Shown here piece by piece: positions 34,654 to 42,880 of a DNA stretch of 64,000 bases. The stretch is from JASHPR01 sp963833885 (GTDB taxonomy: Bacteria; Actinomycetota; Actinomycetes; Streptosporangiales; Streptosporangiaceae): the NCBI GenBank assembly GCA_963833885.1, contig CAWHZU010000014.1, positions 62,001 through 126,000 on the forward strand, written 5' to 3'. The first letter of the stretch is position 1; every line of letters starts with the position of its first letter. The notes under the pieces were generated by a model. That model did not search any database. It saw only the letters and a list, made by a program, of their open reading frames with translations, and was not told the DNA's origin. The translations under genes and the position numbers were made by a program.

Positions 34654-35604
34654 TCACGGCTGGGCCGGATCGTTTGGCGGGTAGTACAGGCCGGCGCCGC
34701 CGCTGAGCCCGGCCGCGACCATGGCCTTGCTCATCTGCGCGACCACCGTCGGGTCGTAGGTGAGCGCGTACGGCGGCAGTATCTTCGTCACCGAGGCGAG
34801 CTGCGTCTCGGTGCCCCTAGCCCAGGAATCAAACGCGCTCGGGGACACGGCCTGGCCGTAGTCGAACATCGCGCCGTGCCAGAGCCCGCACAGCTCGGCG
34901 CAGCGCACCGTGATCGTGCCGGCGTTATTGATCTTGGTGTACGCGACGTTGTCCACGCCCGGGTTCGCGTCGGCCTTGACCCCAAGCTGGTAGGCCCAGA
35001 AGCTATGGATCACGTCGATCGAGGTGACGTGGAACTCCACCCACACACCGACCGGGAGCACCAGGTGCGTGGTCTCGAACCCGCCGTACTGCGGGTACCG
35101 GTAGGTGAACTTCCACTGCTGCGCTATGACCTGCACCTGCAGCGGATGTGCAGACACTCCCGTGTCGAAGACCGGGCTGGCGCCCTGGCCCGAGCCCGCG
35201 CCCTGTACCGTGACCAGCTCGACGGTGCCGAACACGAACAGCGCCAGCACGATCACCGAACTCAGGGTGATCCAGGTGGCCGACACCCGGGTGTTGCCGT
35301 GGATCGGCGGCCCGTCCTCCTCGTCGCCCTCGCGGTGGCGCCACACGATCAGCGCGTACACGAAGTACACCAGCACGAACAGCATCACCGGGGCGGCCAT
35401 CACGGCCATCACCTTGATGTCGAACTGCTGGTTGGAGGCTGACGAGGACATGTCGCCCGGCGGCAGGTGCGGGCCCCATACCGCCCAGATCAGCACGTCC
35501 GCCACCACGGACAGGATCAGCCATGGGATGAAGATCCGGATGCCGTGGTTCGGCTCGCCCGATGGCCCGGCCGAATGCGCCGGTGCCGGCGACTCAGCGG
35601 CCAT
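34654..35604 (-). CDS. ctaC: Cytochrome c oxidase subunit II (CuA)
   Basis: 316 residues. Two membrane helices (IFIPWLILSVVADVLIWAVW and AVMAAPVMLFVLVYFVYALI V) precede the cupredoxin domain. The CuA site is intact: VTSIDVIHSFWAYQLG for the first His and CAELCGLWHGAMF (Cys-x3-Cys-x3-His-x2-Met) near residue 250. QWKFTYRYPQYGGFETTHL contains the cytochrome c electron-entry Trp. The start ATG 35604 shares its A with the preceding TGA. No cytochrome c domain is fused. It receives electrons from cytochrome c or the bc complex. Confidence 0.93.
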   Translation of the reverse strand: MAAESPAPAHSAGPSGEPNHGIRIFIPWLILSVVADVLIWAVWGPHLPPGDMSSSASNQQFDIKVMAVMAAPVMLFVLVYFVYALIVWRHREGDEEDGPPIHGNTRVSATWITLSSVIVLALFVFGTVELVTVQGAGSGQGASPVFDTGVSAHPLQVQVIAQQWKFTYRYPQYGGFETTHLVLPVGVWVEFHVTSIDVIHSFWAYQLGVKADANPGVDNVAYTKINNAGTITVRCAELCGLWHGAMFDYGQAVSPSAFDSWARGTETQLASVTKILPPYALTYDPTVVAQMSKAMVAAGLSGGAGLYYPPNDPAQP

Positions 35605-36305
35605 CAGGAGACCACCTCCATGTTGCCGGTCATGAAGCCGAGCGTCTGCATGGGACCGCCAAATCCGGTGACGAAGCCGCCGCCGCACGGAACCCGGCAC
35701 TGCCAGAAGTAGGTGCCGGTCGAGCGCGGGGAGTTGAAGCTGAACCTCATCACCTTGTAGTCGCTCTTCGGGGTCGTCGTCGGGCTGCACGGCGAGGTGC
35801 CGCAGAGGTTTGCATTGGGATTCGACGGCGTGGCCATCGGGGCGTTCAGGTTGATCCCGGGGATCGAGAACGTGTGCCCGACGTTGCAGCCCGACCAGGA
35901 GTTGATCTGGTGAACCGCCTTCCCGTTGACGAACTCGACGTCGCCGAGAGTCCCGGTCACCTGGCCCCAGAAGTTGTTGCGCAGCGGCGTGCAGCCGTCG
36001 AACCCGTAGATGGTCATGTCGATCCGGCTGCCCGCGGGCACCTTGAACAACGTGGTATGCACCCAGGCCTTGGTCTGCGGGTTCTGGATGAAGTAGGACA
36101 CCCAGTCCGGGTGGGTGCTGACCGTGTTCTGCGCGTCCTCCTGCAGCACCACGTGCACCACCGCGCCGGTGTTCGGCGTGACGCCCGAGGCGTAGTCCTC
36201 GGTCGGCGGGCCGCCGAGGAAGTAGTGGAGCACGACAAAGGCCCCGATCGCGACGACCGCGAGGAACGCCACGACGAGGAGTGAAATCCTGGCCGGCAAT
36301 GACAC
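35604..36305 (-). CDS. Cupredoxin-like membrane-anchored protein heading the cta operon
   Basis: 233 residues. One N-terminal helix (ARISLLVVAFLAVVAIGAFV VLHYF) anchors an extracytoplasmic domain. VGHTFSIPGINLNAPM could give a first His ligand, and FWQCRVPCGGGFVTGFGGPM has a Cys-x3-Cys-Gly followed by Met, like CuA but without the CuA His. I recognise no named family; a subunit-II-like cupredoxin or copper carrier is the best guess. It begins with GTG 36305 after a GAGGTG and is coupled to ctaC (TGATG). Confidence 0.6.
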   Translation of the reverse strand: MSLPARISLLVVAFLAVVAIGAFVVLHYFLGGPPTEDYASGVTPNTGAVVHVVLQEDAQNTVSTHPDWVSYFIQNPQTKAWVHTTLFKVPAGSRIDMTIYGFDGCTPLRNNFWGQVTGTLGDVEFVNGKAVHQINSWSGCNVGHTFSIPGINLNAPMATPSNPNANLCGTSPCSPTTTPKSDYKVMRFSFNSPRSTGTYFWQCRVPCGGGFVTGFGGPMQTLGFMTGNMEVVS

Positions 36306-36552
36306 CAGCCATCACCTCGCTTCTGTACGCAAGCAGCCCGACCCGGGCACACACCATGGCGCGTCCGGCCACCGGAAGCTGTCTGACGCCTCGAATCTTC
36401 CGGCCCTCGCAGCGAGCACGGCAAGGAAGACCGCCCTGAATGACGAAATTGTCATGGTCAGACCCGGCACCGCCGGCAGCGTCAATGGCCACCCTTGCCG
36501 CACGTACCCTGCAGGTTGGTCACTTTCTGCTTACCCATAATTGCGGAGAGTC

Positions 36553-36588
36553 ACCATAGCGCGAAGCCGGGCTGAATATCAATTCAGC
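36553..36588 (-). promoter_or_regulatory. Candidate cta-operon promoter with overlapping palindrome
   Basis: On the minus strand TTGATA (36582-36577) and TATGGT (36558-36553) are separated by 18 bases. GCTGAAT-ATCA-ATTCAGC (36571-36588) is a perfect seven-base inverted repeat covering the -35 element, a good place for a regulator. The implied leader to the first start codon at 36305 is about 245 bases, so additional promoters nearer the gene are possible. No gene is seen in 36306-36769. Confidence 0.4.
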
Positions 36589-36657
36589 CACAGGAATCAC
36601 ATCCCTCTGGCCACTTACATCACGATGTGCAAAGGTTTGCGGTGAACTTCATGACGC

Positions 36658-36701
36658 TTGACCTGAACCCGGCATATGGAGTAGATCCTGTGCTAAGCAC
36701 A
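36658..36701 (+). promoter_or_regulatory. Candidate promoter and palindrome of the two-component operon
   Basis: TTGACC (36658-36663) is followed after 18 bases by TAGATC (36682-36687), a moderate promoter match. TGTGCT-A-AGCACA (36689-36701) is a perfect six-base inverted repeat at the expected transcription start. It could be an autoregulatory site of the response regulator. The match to a known DNA-binding motif is not claimed. Confidence 0.35.
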
Positions 36702-36769
36702 TACGCGTGCCGAGGGGCGGGTCGGTCGCCACACCCGCTGATGTGGCCAGTGCGATAGCGAAGTGCGCA

Positions 36770-37465
36770 ATGATCACAGACCGTTTGGCCCCATATTCGC
36801 CGCCATCGGCCCGCATATTGCTGGTTGACGACGAGCCGAAGATCCGGGGGTTCATTGCCCGGGCACTGTCGGCGGCTGGGTATGCGATCGATTGCGCCTC
36901 GGACGGATCAGAGGCGCTCCGGCGGGCAAGTGTCGGCGAGTACGGCCTGGTCATCCTCGATTTGATCATGCCGGACATGGACGGAAGGTCGGTGCTGACC
37001 GCGCTGATGCGCGAGCGTCCCGAGCAGCCGGTGCTCGTACTGTCCTGCCTGGACGACGTGACCACGAAGGTCACCTGCCTTGACCTCGGCGCACACGACT
37101 ACCTGACCAAGCCGTTCTCGCTCGAGGAACTGCTGGCCCGGGTGCGGGTCCAGCTGCGCGGCGAGCAGCACCAGGCCAACGAGGTGCTCAGGGCCGGCGA
37201 GCTGGTGCTCGACGTCGGCCGCCTCCAGGCCGACATCGGCGCGGGTCCGGTGGCCCTGACCCGGCTGGAGTTCCTGCTGCTCAAGGCGCTGATGGAGCAC
37301 GCGGGCCAATCGGTGCGCAAGGAGCAGCTGCTGGCGTCCATCTGGGGATACGACTTCGACCCCGGCTCCAACGTCGTCGACGTCTGCGTGCGGCGGCTCC
37401 GGTCGAAGCTCGGTTTCGAGCTGATCAAGACGGTGCGCGGTGCCGGGTATCAGCTCGCTTCATAG
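36770..37465 (+). CDS. OmpR/PhoB-type response regulator
   Basis: 231 residues. The receiver domain has ARILLVDDEPKIRGFIARAL, the phospho-acceptor Asp in YGLVILDLIMPDMDG and the conserved Lys in HDYLTKPFSLEELLARV. The winged-helix effector has LTRLEFLLLKALMEHAGQSV RKEQLLASIWGYDFDPGSNV VDVCVRRLRSKL. The start is uncertain: ATG 36770 (MITDRLAPYS) is chosen, but GTG 36707 is in frame and neither has a strong ribosome-binding site. It is coupled to the kinase gene and diverges from the cta operon, so control of oxidase genes is plausible. Confidence 0.9.
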   Translation: MITDRLAPYSPPSARILLVDDEPKIRGFIARALSAAGYAIDCASDGSEALRRASVGEYGLVILDLIMPDMDGRSVLTALMRERPEQPVLVLSCLDDVTTKVTCLDLGAHDYLTKPFSLEELLARVRVQLRGEQHQANEVLRAGELVLDVGRLQADIGAGPVALTRLEFLLLKALMEHAGQSVRKEQLLASIWGYDFDPGSNVVDVCVRRLRSKLGFELIKTVRGAGYQLAS

Positions 37466-38468
37466 CGGCGCCGGGCTCCCGGTGGTGCTGCGACGCCTCG
37501 GCCAGCCGCGCGGCTGGCGCGGCAGGCCCGATGCGCTCGACGCCGCCTGGGTCTCGCTCGTGCTGCTCGGGCTCGCCTGCATCGCGATCTATGCCCGGTG
37601 GCAGGCCGTGCCGTTCCATTTCGTCTGGATCACCCTGCTGCTGCTGATGTTCGCGCTCGTGATGCGGTACGCCCACCGCCGGCAGGCTGCGGACACCGAG
37701 CGGGCCAGGGTCAGCGAGGAGAACGCCCGGCTGCTCGCGGCCCAGCGCAGGTTCCTGCAGGACGCCTCGCATCAGCTGAAGACCCCGATCACGATCGCCC
37801 TCGGCCACGCCGAGCTGCTCGCGGGCAGCCTCACCGACCCGCGGCACAGCCGTGACGTCCACGTCGTGGTCGGCGAGCTGACCAGGCTCAAGAGCCTCGC
37901 CGAGAAGCTGCTGCTGATCGCCACGTCGGAGAATTCCGACTTTCTCCGGCCCGAGCCCGTCGCCCTTGATGGCTTCATCATGGAGGTCCTGCGACGCTGG
38001 CGGCCCACGGCGGAGCGGCGCTGGCAGCTCGGCAGGCTCGACCCGGTCACGGTCAGCGCCGACCGCGAGCGCCTCGGCCTGGCGGTGGACGCGCTGCTGG
38101 AGAACGCGATCCAGCACACTCGCTCCGGCGACGTGATCAGGCTCGCCGTGCGGCGGGTCCGAGGCTCGGTCCGGGTGATCGTTGCGGACTCCGGGTCGGG
38201 CATTCCGCAATCCGAGCTCCCCTACATCTTCGACCGGTTCCGCACCGGCTCGGGCAGGCCGAGGGGCACCGGCCTGGGCCTGGCGCTGGCCCGTGCGATC
38301 GCACACGGGCACGGCGGAGAGGTACTGGCGCGCAGCACGCCAGGTGCGGGCGCTACATTCGAGGTCGTGCTTCCGGCCGATTCAGCGGATTCCGCCCAGC
38401 TCACCGGCGCAACCGCGACGAACGACGTACCCGCTGGTGTCGCGGGCGGCAATATGAGCGTGTTATGA
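37440..38468 (+). CDS. Sensor histidine kinase
   Basis: 342 residues. Two membrane helices (LDAAWVSLVLLGLACIAIYA and FHFVWITLLLLMFALVMRYA) flank only a few residues, so there is almost no extracytoplasmic sensor domain; the signal may be sensed in the membrane. The H-box is RFLQDASHQLKTPITIALGH, the N-box LLENAIQHT, G1 VADSGSGIPQ, F-box YIFDRFRTG and G2 RGTGLGLALARAIAHGHGGE. GTG 37440 overlaps the regulator by 26 bases; GTG 37482 is an alternative. The stop overlaps the TlpA gene (ATGA). Confidence 0.9.
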   Translation: MPGISSLHSGAGLPVVLRRLGQPRGWRGRPDALDAAWVSLVLLGLACIAIYARWQAVPFHFVWITLLLLMFALVMRYAHRRQAADTERARVSEENARLLAAQRRFLQDASHQLKTPITIALGHAELLAGSLTDPRHSRDVHVVVGELTRLKSLAEKLLLIATSENSDFLRPEPVALDGFIMEVLRRWRPTAERRWQLGRLDPVTVSADRERLGLAVDALLENAIQHTRSGDVIRLAVRRVRGSVRVIVADSGSGIPQSELPYIFDRFRTGSGRPRGTGLGLALARAIAHGHGGEVLARSTPGAGATFEVVLPADSADSAQLTGATATNDVPAGVAGGNMSVL

Positions 38469-39079
38469 CTGGCCACCCATCGCAGCAGACAGACGAACGC
38501 GCAGCGGCCGGCCCGGTTCCGCGCGCGGTCGCCGGCCGGCTCCGCGGCATGAGCCGCCAGAGCAAGATCGTCCTGGCCGGTGCCGCCGCCGCGCTGCTCG
38601 CGATCGCGGCGATAACCGCCGTCACCGCCGGCAGCAAGGCGACGCCGCCGCGGGTCCAGCCCGTGGCCAAGGCCTTCACGATCGGCCTGCTCGGCCACGC
38701 CGGCCAGCACGTCTCGCTGGCCGGGTACGCCGGGCGGCCGCTGATCATCAACTTCTTCGCGTCCTGGTGCACTGCATGCAAGCGCGAGACTCCGCTGCTG
38801 GCCAAGTACAACGCCGAGCACCACGGCAAGGACCTGATCATCGGCATCGACGCCAACGACCAGGCGGGGCCAGCCCAGAAGTTCGTGCAGGCGGCCGGCG
38901 TCACGTACCCGGTCGGCGTCGACCCGTTCCCCTCTCCGGTCACGACGTCCTACGGCGTGTACGCGCTGCCGCAGACGTTCTTCCTCAACGCGAAGCACCG
39001 CATCGTCAAGCACGTCATCGGCGCCGTGACCGTGACCGACCTCAACCAGGGCGTCGCCCTGATGGATGCGCGGAGCTGA
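38465..39079 (+). CDS. TlpA-like membrane-anchored thioredoxin
   Basis: 204 residues. One N-terminal helix (IVLAGAAAALLAIAAITAVT AG) anchors an extracytoplasmic thioredoxin-fold domain with the redox motif FFASWCTACKRETPLLAKY (WCxxC) and the cis-Pro in YALPQTFFLN. Such proteins reduce cytochrome apoproteins or CuA-site cysteines. Coupled to the histidine kinase and followed by SCO1 and CtaG, so a role in delivering reduced CuA cysteines is likely. Confidence 0.88.
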   Translation: MTGHPSQQTDERAAAGPVPRAVAGRLRGMSRQSKIVLAGAAAALLAIAAITAVTAGSKATPPRVQPVAKAFTIGLLGHAGQHVSLAGYAGRPLIINFFASWCTACKRETPLLAKYNAEHHGKDLIIGIDANDQAGPAQKFVQAAGVTYPVGVDPFPSPVTTSYGVYALPQTFFLNAKHRIVKHVIGAVTVTDLNQGVALMDARS

Positions 39080-39082
39080 CCC

Positions 39083-39748
39083 ATGGCCATACCCCCCGGC
39101 CCGGTGGCAGGGCAGACCGGACCGGCCGGCGGGCACCCGGACGCCGATCCCCCGTACGTGCCGATTCGGGGCAGCGGGTGGGGAACGCGCCGCACCCCGC
39201 GGTGGGTGCTGCTGGCGCTTGCCCTGCTGGTGGTCGGCGCCTTGCTGGTCGCCTTGGTGCACAAGCCGTCGCAGGCGCAGCGCACCTCCGACCTGCGCGG
39301 CTTCGTGAGCGATGTGAACTACGACATCGAGTCATGCGCGGCCGGGGTCGGTGAGTCGCTGACCGCGATGCGCGAGGCCAGCAACGCGTCGGAAATCCAG
39401 GACACGATCAGCATCGCCAACCAGGGCGCGGCCAACTGCGAGCCCGCGAACAACGAGCAGATCGACGACCTGGAGCAGTACCAGGTCACCGAGTCCCTGG
39501 CCAGCTTCCACCTGCCCAGCGTCGTGACCGGGCTGGTGAACTGGGCGGCACCCGACGCCGTCGACGTGCAGACTGACGTCGCCGCGCTGATGGCGGCCCC
39601 AAACCCGCAAGCCAAGACCAAAGACACGGCAAACTTGCAGCGGGCGTTGCGGAAGCTTAACGCTCAGCGCGTGACCATCGACGCGACCATTCAGGCCGCG
39701 AGCAGGTCGCTGTCCGCGCACGCATCGCCACCCAAGCTGCCAGGGTGA
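39083..39748 (+). CDS. Single-pass membrane protein with extracytoplasmic helical domain
   Basis: 221 residues. A Pro/Gly-rich N-terminus, one membrane helix (VLLALALLVVGALLVALVHK P, about residues 42-62) and a hydrophilic, mostly helical outer domain with two Cys (IESCAAGVG and GAANCEPAN). No family recognised. GGAG seven bases before ATG 39083. Located between TlpA and the membrane/SCO1 unit; the two Cys could form a disulfide. Confidence 0.65.
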   Translation: MAIPPGPVAGQTGPAGGHPDADPPYVPIRGSGWGTRRTPRWVLLALALLVVGALLVALVHKPSQAQRTSDLRGFVSDVNYDIESCAAGVGESLTAMREASNASEIQDTISIANQGAANCEPANNEQIDDLEQYQVTESLASFHLPSVVTGLVNWAAPDAVDVQTDVAALMAAPNPQAKTKDTANLQRALRKLNAQRVTIDATIQAASRSLSAHASPPKLPG

Positions 39749-39774
39749 CACACGTAGGGAGACATTGATTCCCG

Positions 39775-40770
39775 ATGCCTGGGATGAATTCCGGACTGAA
39801 CGACAATAACCCGACCCTGGTCGCGGCATTCCGTGCGGCGCTGCTGCATCAGGGCATCTACGTGCTGCTGATCTTCGCCATCCTGGCAGTGGCCTGGGTC
39901 AGCGCCAGGGAGTGGCTCCGCCCGGCCAGGGCAGAGCGGTTCGTCACACCCGAGCCGGCCTGGCGGCAGCTGCTGCGGGTCGGCTTCGGCGTCATCTGGA
40001 TCTTCGATGGCCTGCTGCAGGCCCAGCCCGCCATGGCCGCCGGGCTGCCCTCCCAGGTGATCGAGCCTACGGCTTCGAGCTCACCCGCCTGGGTGCAGCA
40101 CGTGGTGAACTGGGCCGGCACCACATGGTCGTACCACCCGATTCAGGCGGGTGCCTCGGCGGTCTGGATCCAGCTCGGGATCGGCGTATGGCTGATCGCC
40201 GCGCCCCGGGGCTTCTGGTCGCGCCTGGCCGGACTGGCCAGCGTGGCCTGGGGCCTGGTGGTCTGGGTGTTCGGCGAGGCCTTTGGCGGGATCTTCGCTC
40301 CCGGCCTGACCTGGCTGTTCGGCGCGCCCGGCGCGGCGCTGTTCTACTGCGCGGCAGGCGCCCTGATCGCCCTGCCCGAGCGCACCTGGCGCTCCGCACG
40401 GCTCGGCCGGGCGGTGCTGTCGGTGCTGGGGTTGTTCTTCATCGGCATGGCCGTGCTGCAGGCCTGGCCCGGACGGGGCTTCTGGCAGGGCACGGTGCAC
40501 GGCCAGCAGGGCACGCTCACCGGCATGGTCAGCTCGATGGCCAGCACGCCGCAGCCGGCATTCCTGGAAGCATGGGTGCGCAGCTTCGCCTCGTTCACCG
40601 CCGCGCACGGCTTCGCGGTGAACCTGTTCGCCGTGATCGCGCTGGCGGCCATCGGGGCAGGCCTGCTCAGCGCCGGCCTGCCCGAGGTGGGCCTGCCGGC
40701 TCCGCTCCCTGGCTGCTCAAAGCGACCGTCATTGCCATGGTGGTGCTCTGCCTCGCGGACTGGGTGCTGA
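39775..40770 (+). CDS. Polytopic membrane protein, 3' end frameshifted into the SCO1 frame
   Basis: 331 residues as read, with about seven predicted helices (for example HQGIYVLLIFAILAVAWVS, RVGFGVIWIFDGLLQAQPAM and WIQLGIGVWLIAAPRGFW). After VGLPAPLPGCSKRP the frame turns into unlikely sequence and stops. The natural continuation, WLLKATVIAMVVLCLADWVL and then LGTDPNSMIPMALVVVAGYL, is in the next frame. One lost base near 40690-40715 would explain it. Either the gene is broken, the sequence has an error, or the frame changes in translation. Function unknown; the context is oxidase assembly. Confidence 0.65.
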   Translation: MPGMNSGLNDNNPTLVAAFRAALLHQGIYVLLIFAILAVAWVSAREWLRPARAERFVTPEPAWRQLLRVGFGVIWIFDGLLQAQPAMAAGLPSQVIEPTASSSPAWVQHVVNWAGTTWSYHPIQAGASAVWIQLGIGVWLIAAPRGFWSRLAGLASVAWGLVVWVFGEAFGGIFAPGLTWLFGAPGAALFYCAAGALIALPERTWRSARLGRAVLSVLGLFFIGMAVLQAWPGRGFWQGTVHGQQGTLTGMVSSMASTPQPAFLEAWVRSFASFTAAHGFAVNLFAVIALAAIGAGLLSAGLPEVGLPAPLPGCSKRPSLPWWCSASRTGC

Positions 40771-41699
40771 TCGAGGACTTCGGCTTCTTCGGTGGCCTGG
40801 GCACTGACCCGAACAGCATGATTCCGATGGCGCTCGTGGTGGTGGCCGGCTATCTGGCCCTGAGCCCGGCCCCTGCCGTGGTGACCGAGCCAGCCGTGGT
40901 GACCGAGCCAGCCGTGGTGCCCGAGCCAGCCGTGGTGACCGAGCCAGCCTTGCTGCCCGAGCCAGCCGTGGTGCCCGAGCGGGACCCGGTCACACGGCGG
41001 GGCTGGCAGGCCCAGCCGGCCCGGCTGGCGCGCTCGTTCGGCGCGGCGAGCACGGGCGCGGTCGTCGCCGTCTGGGCCGTGGCGATCGTCCTGCTGGGCG
41101 CGGCGCCGATGGCGCTGGCCCAGACGAACCGCACCGCCTCGCCGATCATCGCCCAGGCGATCGACGGGGACTCCGCCCCGATGGACTCCAAGGCTCCCGC
41201 GTTTACCCTGACCGATCAGAACGGCAAGCAGGTCAGCCTCGCGAGCCTGCGCGGCAAGGTCGTGCTGCTGACGTTCCTCGACCCGGTCTGCACCAGCGAC
41301 TGCCCGCAGATCGCGCAGGAGTTCAAGGGCACCGACCAGGTACTCGGCGCCAAGTCGCGGAACGTGGAGCTCGTGGCGATCGTGGCCAATCCGCTGTACC
41401 GCTCTACGGCATACACCAGGGCATTCGACGCGGAGCAGCGCCTCACCAAGGTGCCGAACTGGCTCTACCTGACCGGGAGCCTGGCCCAGCTCCAGCAGAC
41501 GTGGAAGAACTACGCGATCGCCGCGGAGATCGTGCCGAGTGGCGGGATGATCGCCCACAACGACGTGGCCTACGTCATCGACCCGAGCGGCTATACCCGC
41601 AACGAGCTGGACTTCGACCCGGGACCTGGCACGGCCAGCTCGGAGTCGTCGTTCTCCGTGGAGCTCACCAAGGCGGCCGAGCGATTCGTGAGGTCATGA
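40737..41699 (+). CDS. SCO1/SenC-type copper chaperone, fused to a membrane segment
   Basis: The frame from ATG 40737 encodes two membrane helices (MVVLCLADWVLIEDFGFF and IPMALVVVAGYLALSPAP), a Val/Pro/Glu repeat linker, a third helix (GAVVAVWAVAIVLLGAAPMA LA) and a SCO1/redoxin domain: PAFTLTDQNGKQVSLASLRG, LTFLDPVCTSDCPQIAQEF (CxxxC copper site) and a GMIAHNDVAYVID His. The upstream helices match the C-terminus of the protein at 39775, so these may be one 640-residue product interrupted by a frameshift. SCO1 loads the CuA centre of subunit II. Confidence 0.7.
   Translation: MVVLCLADWVLIEDFGFFGGLGTDPNSMIPMALVVVAGYLALSPAPAVVTEPAVVTEPAVVPEPAVVTEPALLPEPAVVPERDPVTRRGWQAQPARLARSFGAASTGAVVAVWAVAIVLLGAAPMALAQTNRTASPIIAQAIDGDSAPMDSKAPAFTLTDQNGKQVSLASLRGKVVLLTFLDPVCTSDCPQIAQEFKGTDQVLGAKSRNVELVAIVANPLYRSTAYTRAFDAEQRLTKVPNWLYLTGSLAQLQQTWKNYAIAAEIVPSGGMIAHNDVAYVIDPSGYTRNELDFDPGPGTASSESSFSVELTKAAERFVRS
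40875..40982 (+). repeat. Six 18-bp tandem repeats in the SCO1 gene
   Basis: Six in-frame 18-base units encode AVVTEP, AVVTEP, AVVPEP, AVVTEP, ALLPEP and AVVPER, a proline-rich linker between the membrane helices and the SCO1 domain. The unit length preserves the frame, so copy number can vary without disruption. Confidence 0.85.
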
Positions 41700-42874
41700 T
41701 GAGCTCAGCGACCCGCAACACATCCGAGCGCCCGCGCCCGGCCGCGCCGGGCGCACGCACCGCCGCGTGCGCCATCATCGCCGTCTCGTGCCTGCTGGTG
41801 GCCGGCTGCGGCAGCAAGCCAGCGCCCTCCGCGTCGCTGCCGGCCGCTCCGGCCGCGCCGCCGCTGACGACCTCGTTCGCGGCGGCCGGCGGCGCGAGCT
41901 GGACGGTCGTGGAGATGGGCGGGTCAGCCGCACAGGACGACAACTTCTGGCAGGTGTTCGTGCGGCCGACGGCGGACGGCGGCTGGCGCCAGGTGACCCC
42001 GCCCGGCGTGGCCGACAACGGCGGTCTCGTGGTCGCCAGCCCCGGCAGCGGGTCGCTGATCACCGCGTTCCGCCCCAGCCAGCACCTCACCTACACCCCG
42101 CTCGCCGCCAGCACCGACAACGGGGCGAAGTGGTCCTCGGCGGGCCCGCTGAACGCCAGCCTGGCCAGCGCCGCTGATGCGCTCGCGGCCGGGCCGAACG
42201 GCCAGCTCATGGCGCTGACCAGCGGTGGGACCAAGGCCGAGCTCGGGCGGCGGCTCGGTGCGACGTGGACCCGGCTGGCCACAGTTAGTTCCCTGAACGC
42301 GACGCCGGCGGGCCGGGCCTGTGGCGTGACCGGGCTCACCGCGGCCGCGTTCAGCGGCAGCACGCCGATCGTCGCCGCGAGCTGCGGCCGGCCGGGGGTG
42401 GCCGGGGTCTTCGCCGACACCGCCGGAACCTGGCACGCGGCGGGCCCGTCCATGTCCGGTGACACGGTCGACGTGCTCGCGCTGGCCGCTTCCGGCTCCG
42501 GCCTCGTGGCCCTGTTGCGGGCCACGAGCCGAACCTCGGCGAGCATCATCGGGGCCTGGTACAGCGGCGGCCGGTGGACACTTTCGTCCCCGCTGCGCAT
42601 CGGCGCCGGCAAGCTGGGCTCGACCGCGCTCGGCCCGGGCGGGTCCATCGGAGTGACCTGGAACGCCGTCAAGGGCGCGACCCTGGCCGGGCCCGGCAAG
42701 GCGTGGCAAACGCTGCCGGCGCTGCCCAAGCGGGCGTCCACGCTGGCGCTGGGACCGCAGGTGGAGGTGGTCGTGGCCAACGGCCAGACGTTCCGGGAAT
42801 ACCAGCTGGCCTCGGGCGGATGGAGCCTGGCCCAGACGCTTCACGTCCAGATCCCCTACGGGTCGTCGGGCTGA
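41696..42874 (+). CDS. Secreted lipoprotein, probable beta-propeller, function unknown
   Basis: 392 residues. A signal peptide ends in the lipobox LLVAGC (about residue 38). The mature part contains recurrent GxWxxV/GAKWSSAGPL-like segments (STDNGAKWSSAGPLN, GRRLGATWTRLATVSS, DTAGTWHAAGPSMSG, GGRWTLSSPLRIG), a pattern seen in sialidase/BNR-type beta-propellers. Starts at ATG 41696 or 41699, overlapping the SCO1 stop (ATGA). Its place between SCO1 and CtaG suggests a periplasmic accessory role, but no function can be assigned. Confidence 0.65.
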   Translation: MMSSATRNTSERPRPAAPGARTAACAIIAVSCLLVAGCGSKPAPSASLPAAPAAPPLTTSFAAAGGASWTVVEMGGSAAQDDNFWQVFVRPTADGGWRQVTPPGVADNGGLVVASPGSGSLITAFRPSQHLTYTPLAASTDNGAKWSSAGPLNASLASAADALAAGPNGQLMALTSGGTKAELGRRLGATWTRLATVSSLNATPAGRACGVTGLTAAAFSGSTPIVAASCGRPGVAGVFADTAGTWHAAGPSMSGDTVDVLALAASGSGLVALLRATSRTSASIIGAWYSGGRWTLSSPLRIGAGKLGSTALGPGGSIGVTWNAVKGATLAGPGKAWQTLPALPKRASTLALGPQVEVVVANGQTFREYQLASGGWSLAQTLHVQIPYGSSG

Positions 42875-42880
42875 CCCGCG

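Noticed and set aside
32608..35442. 944-codon plus-strand open frame across the oxidase genes
   Set aside because: Charged low-complexity translation (HQEDEP-rich), antisense to CtaC/CtaD with perfect copper/heme motifs.
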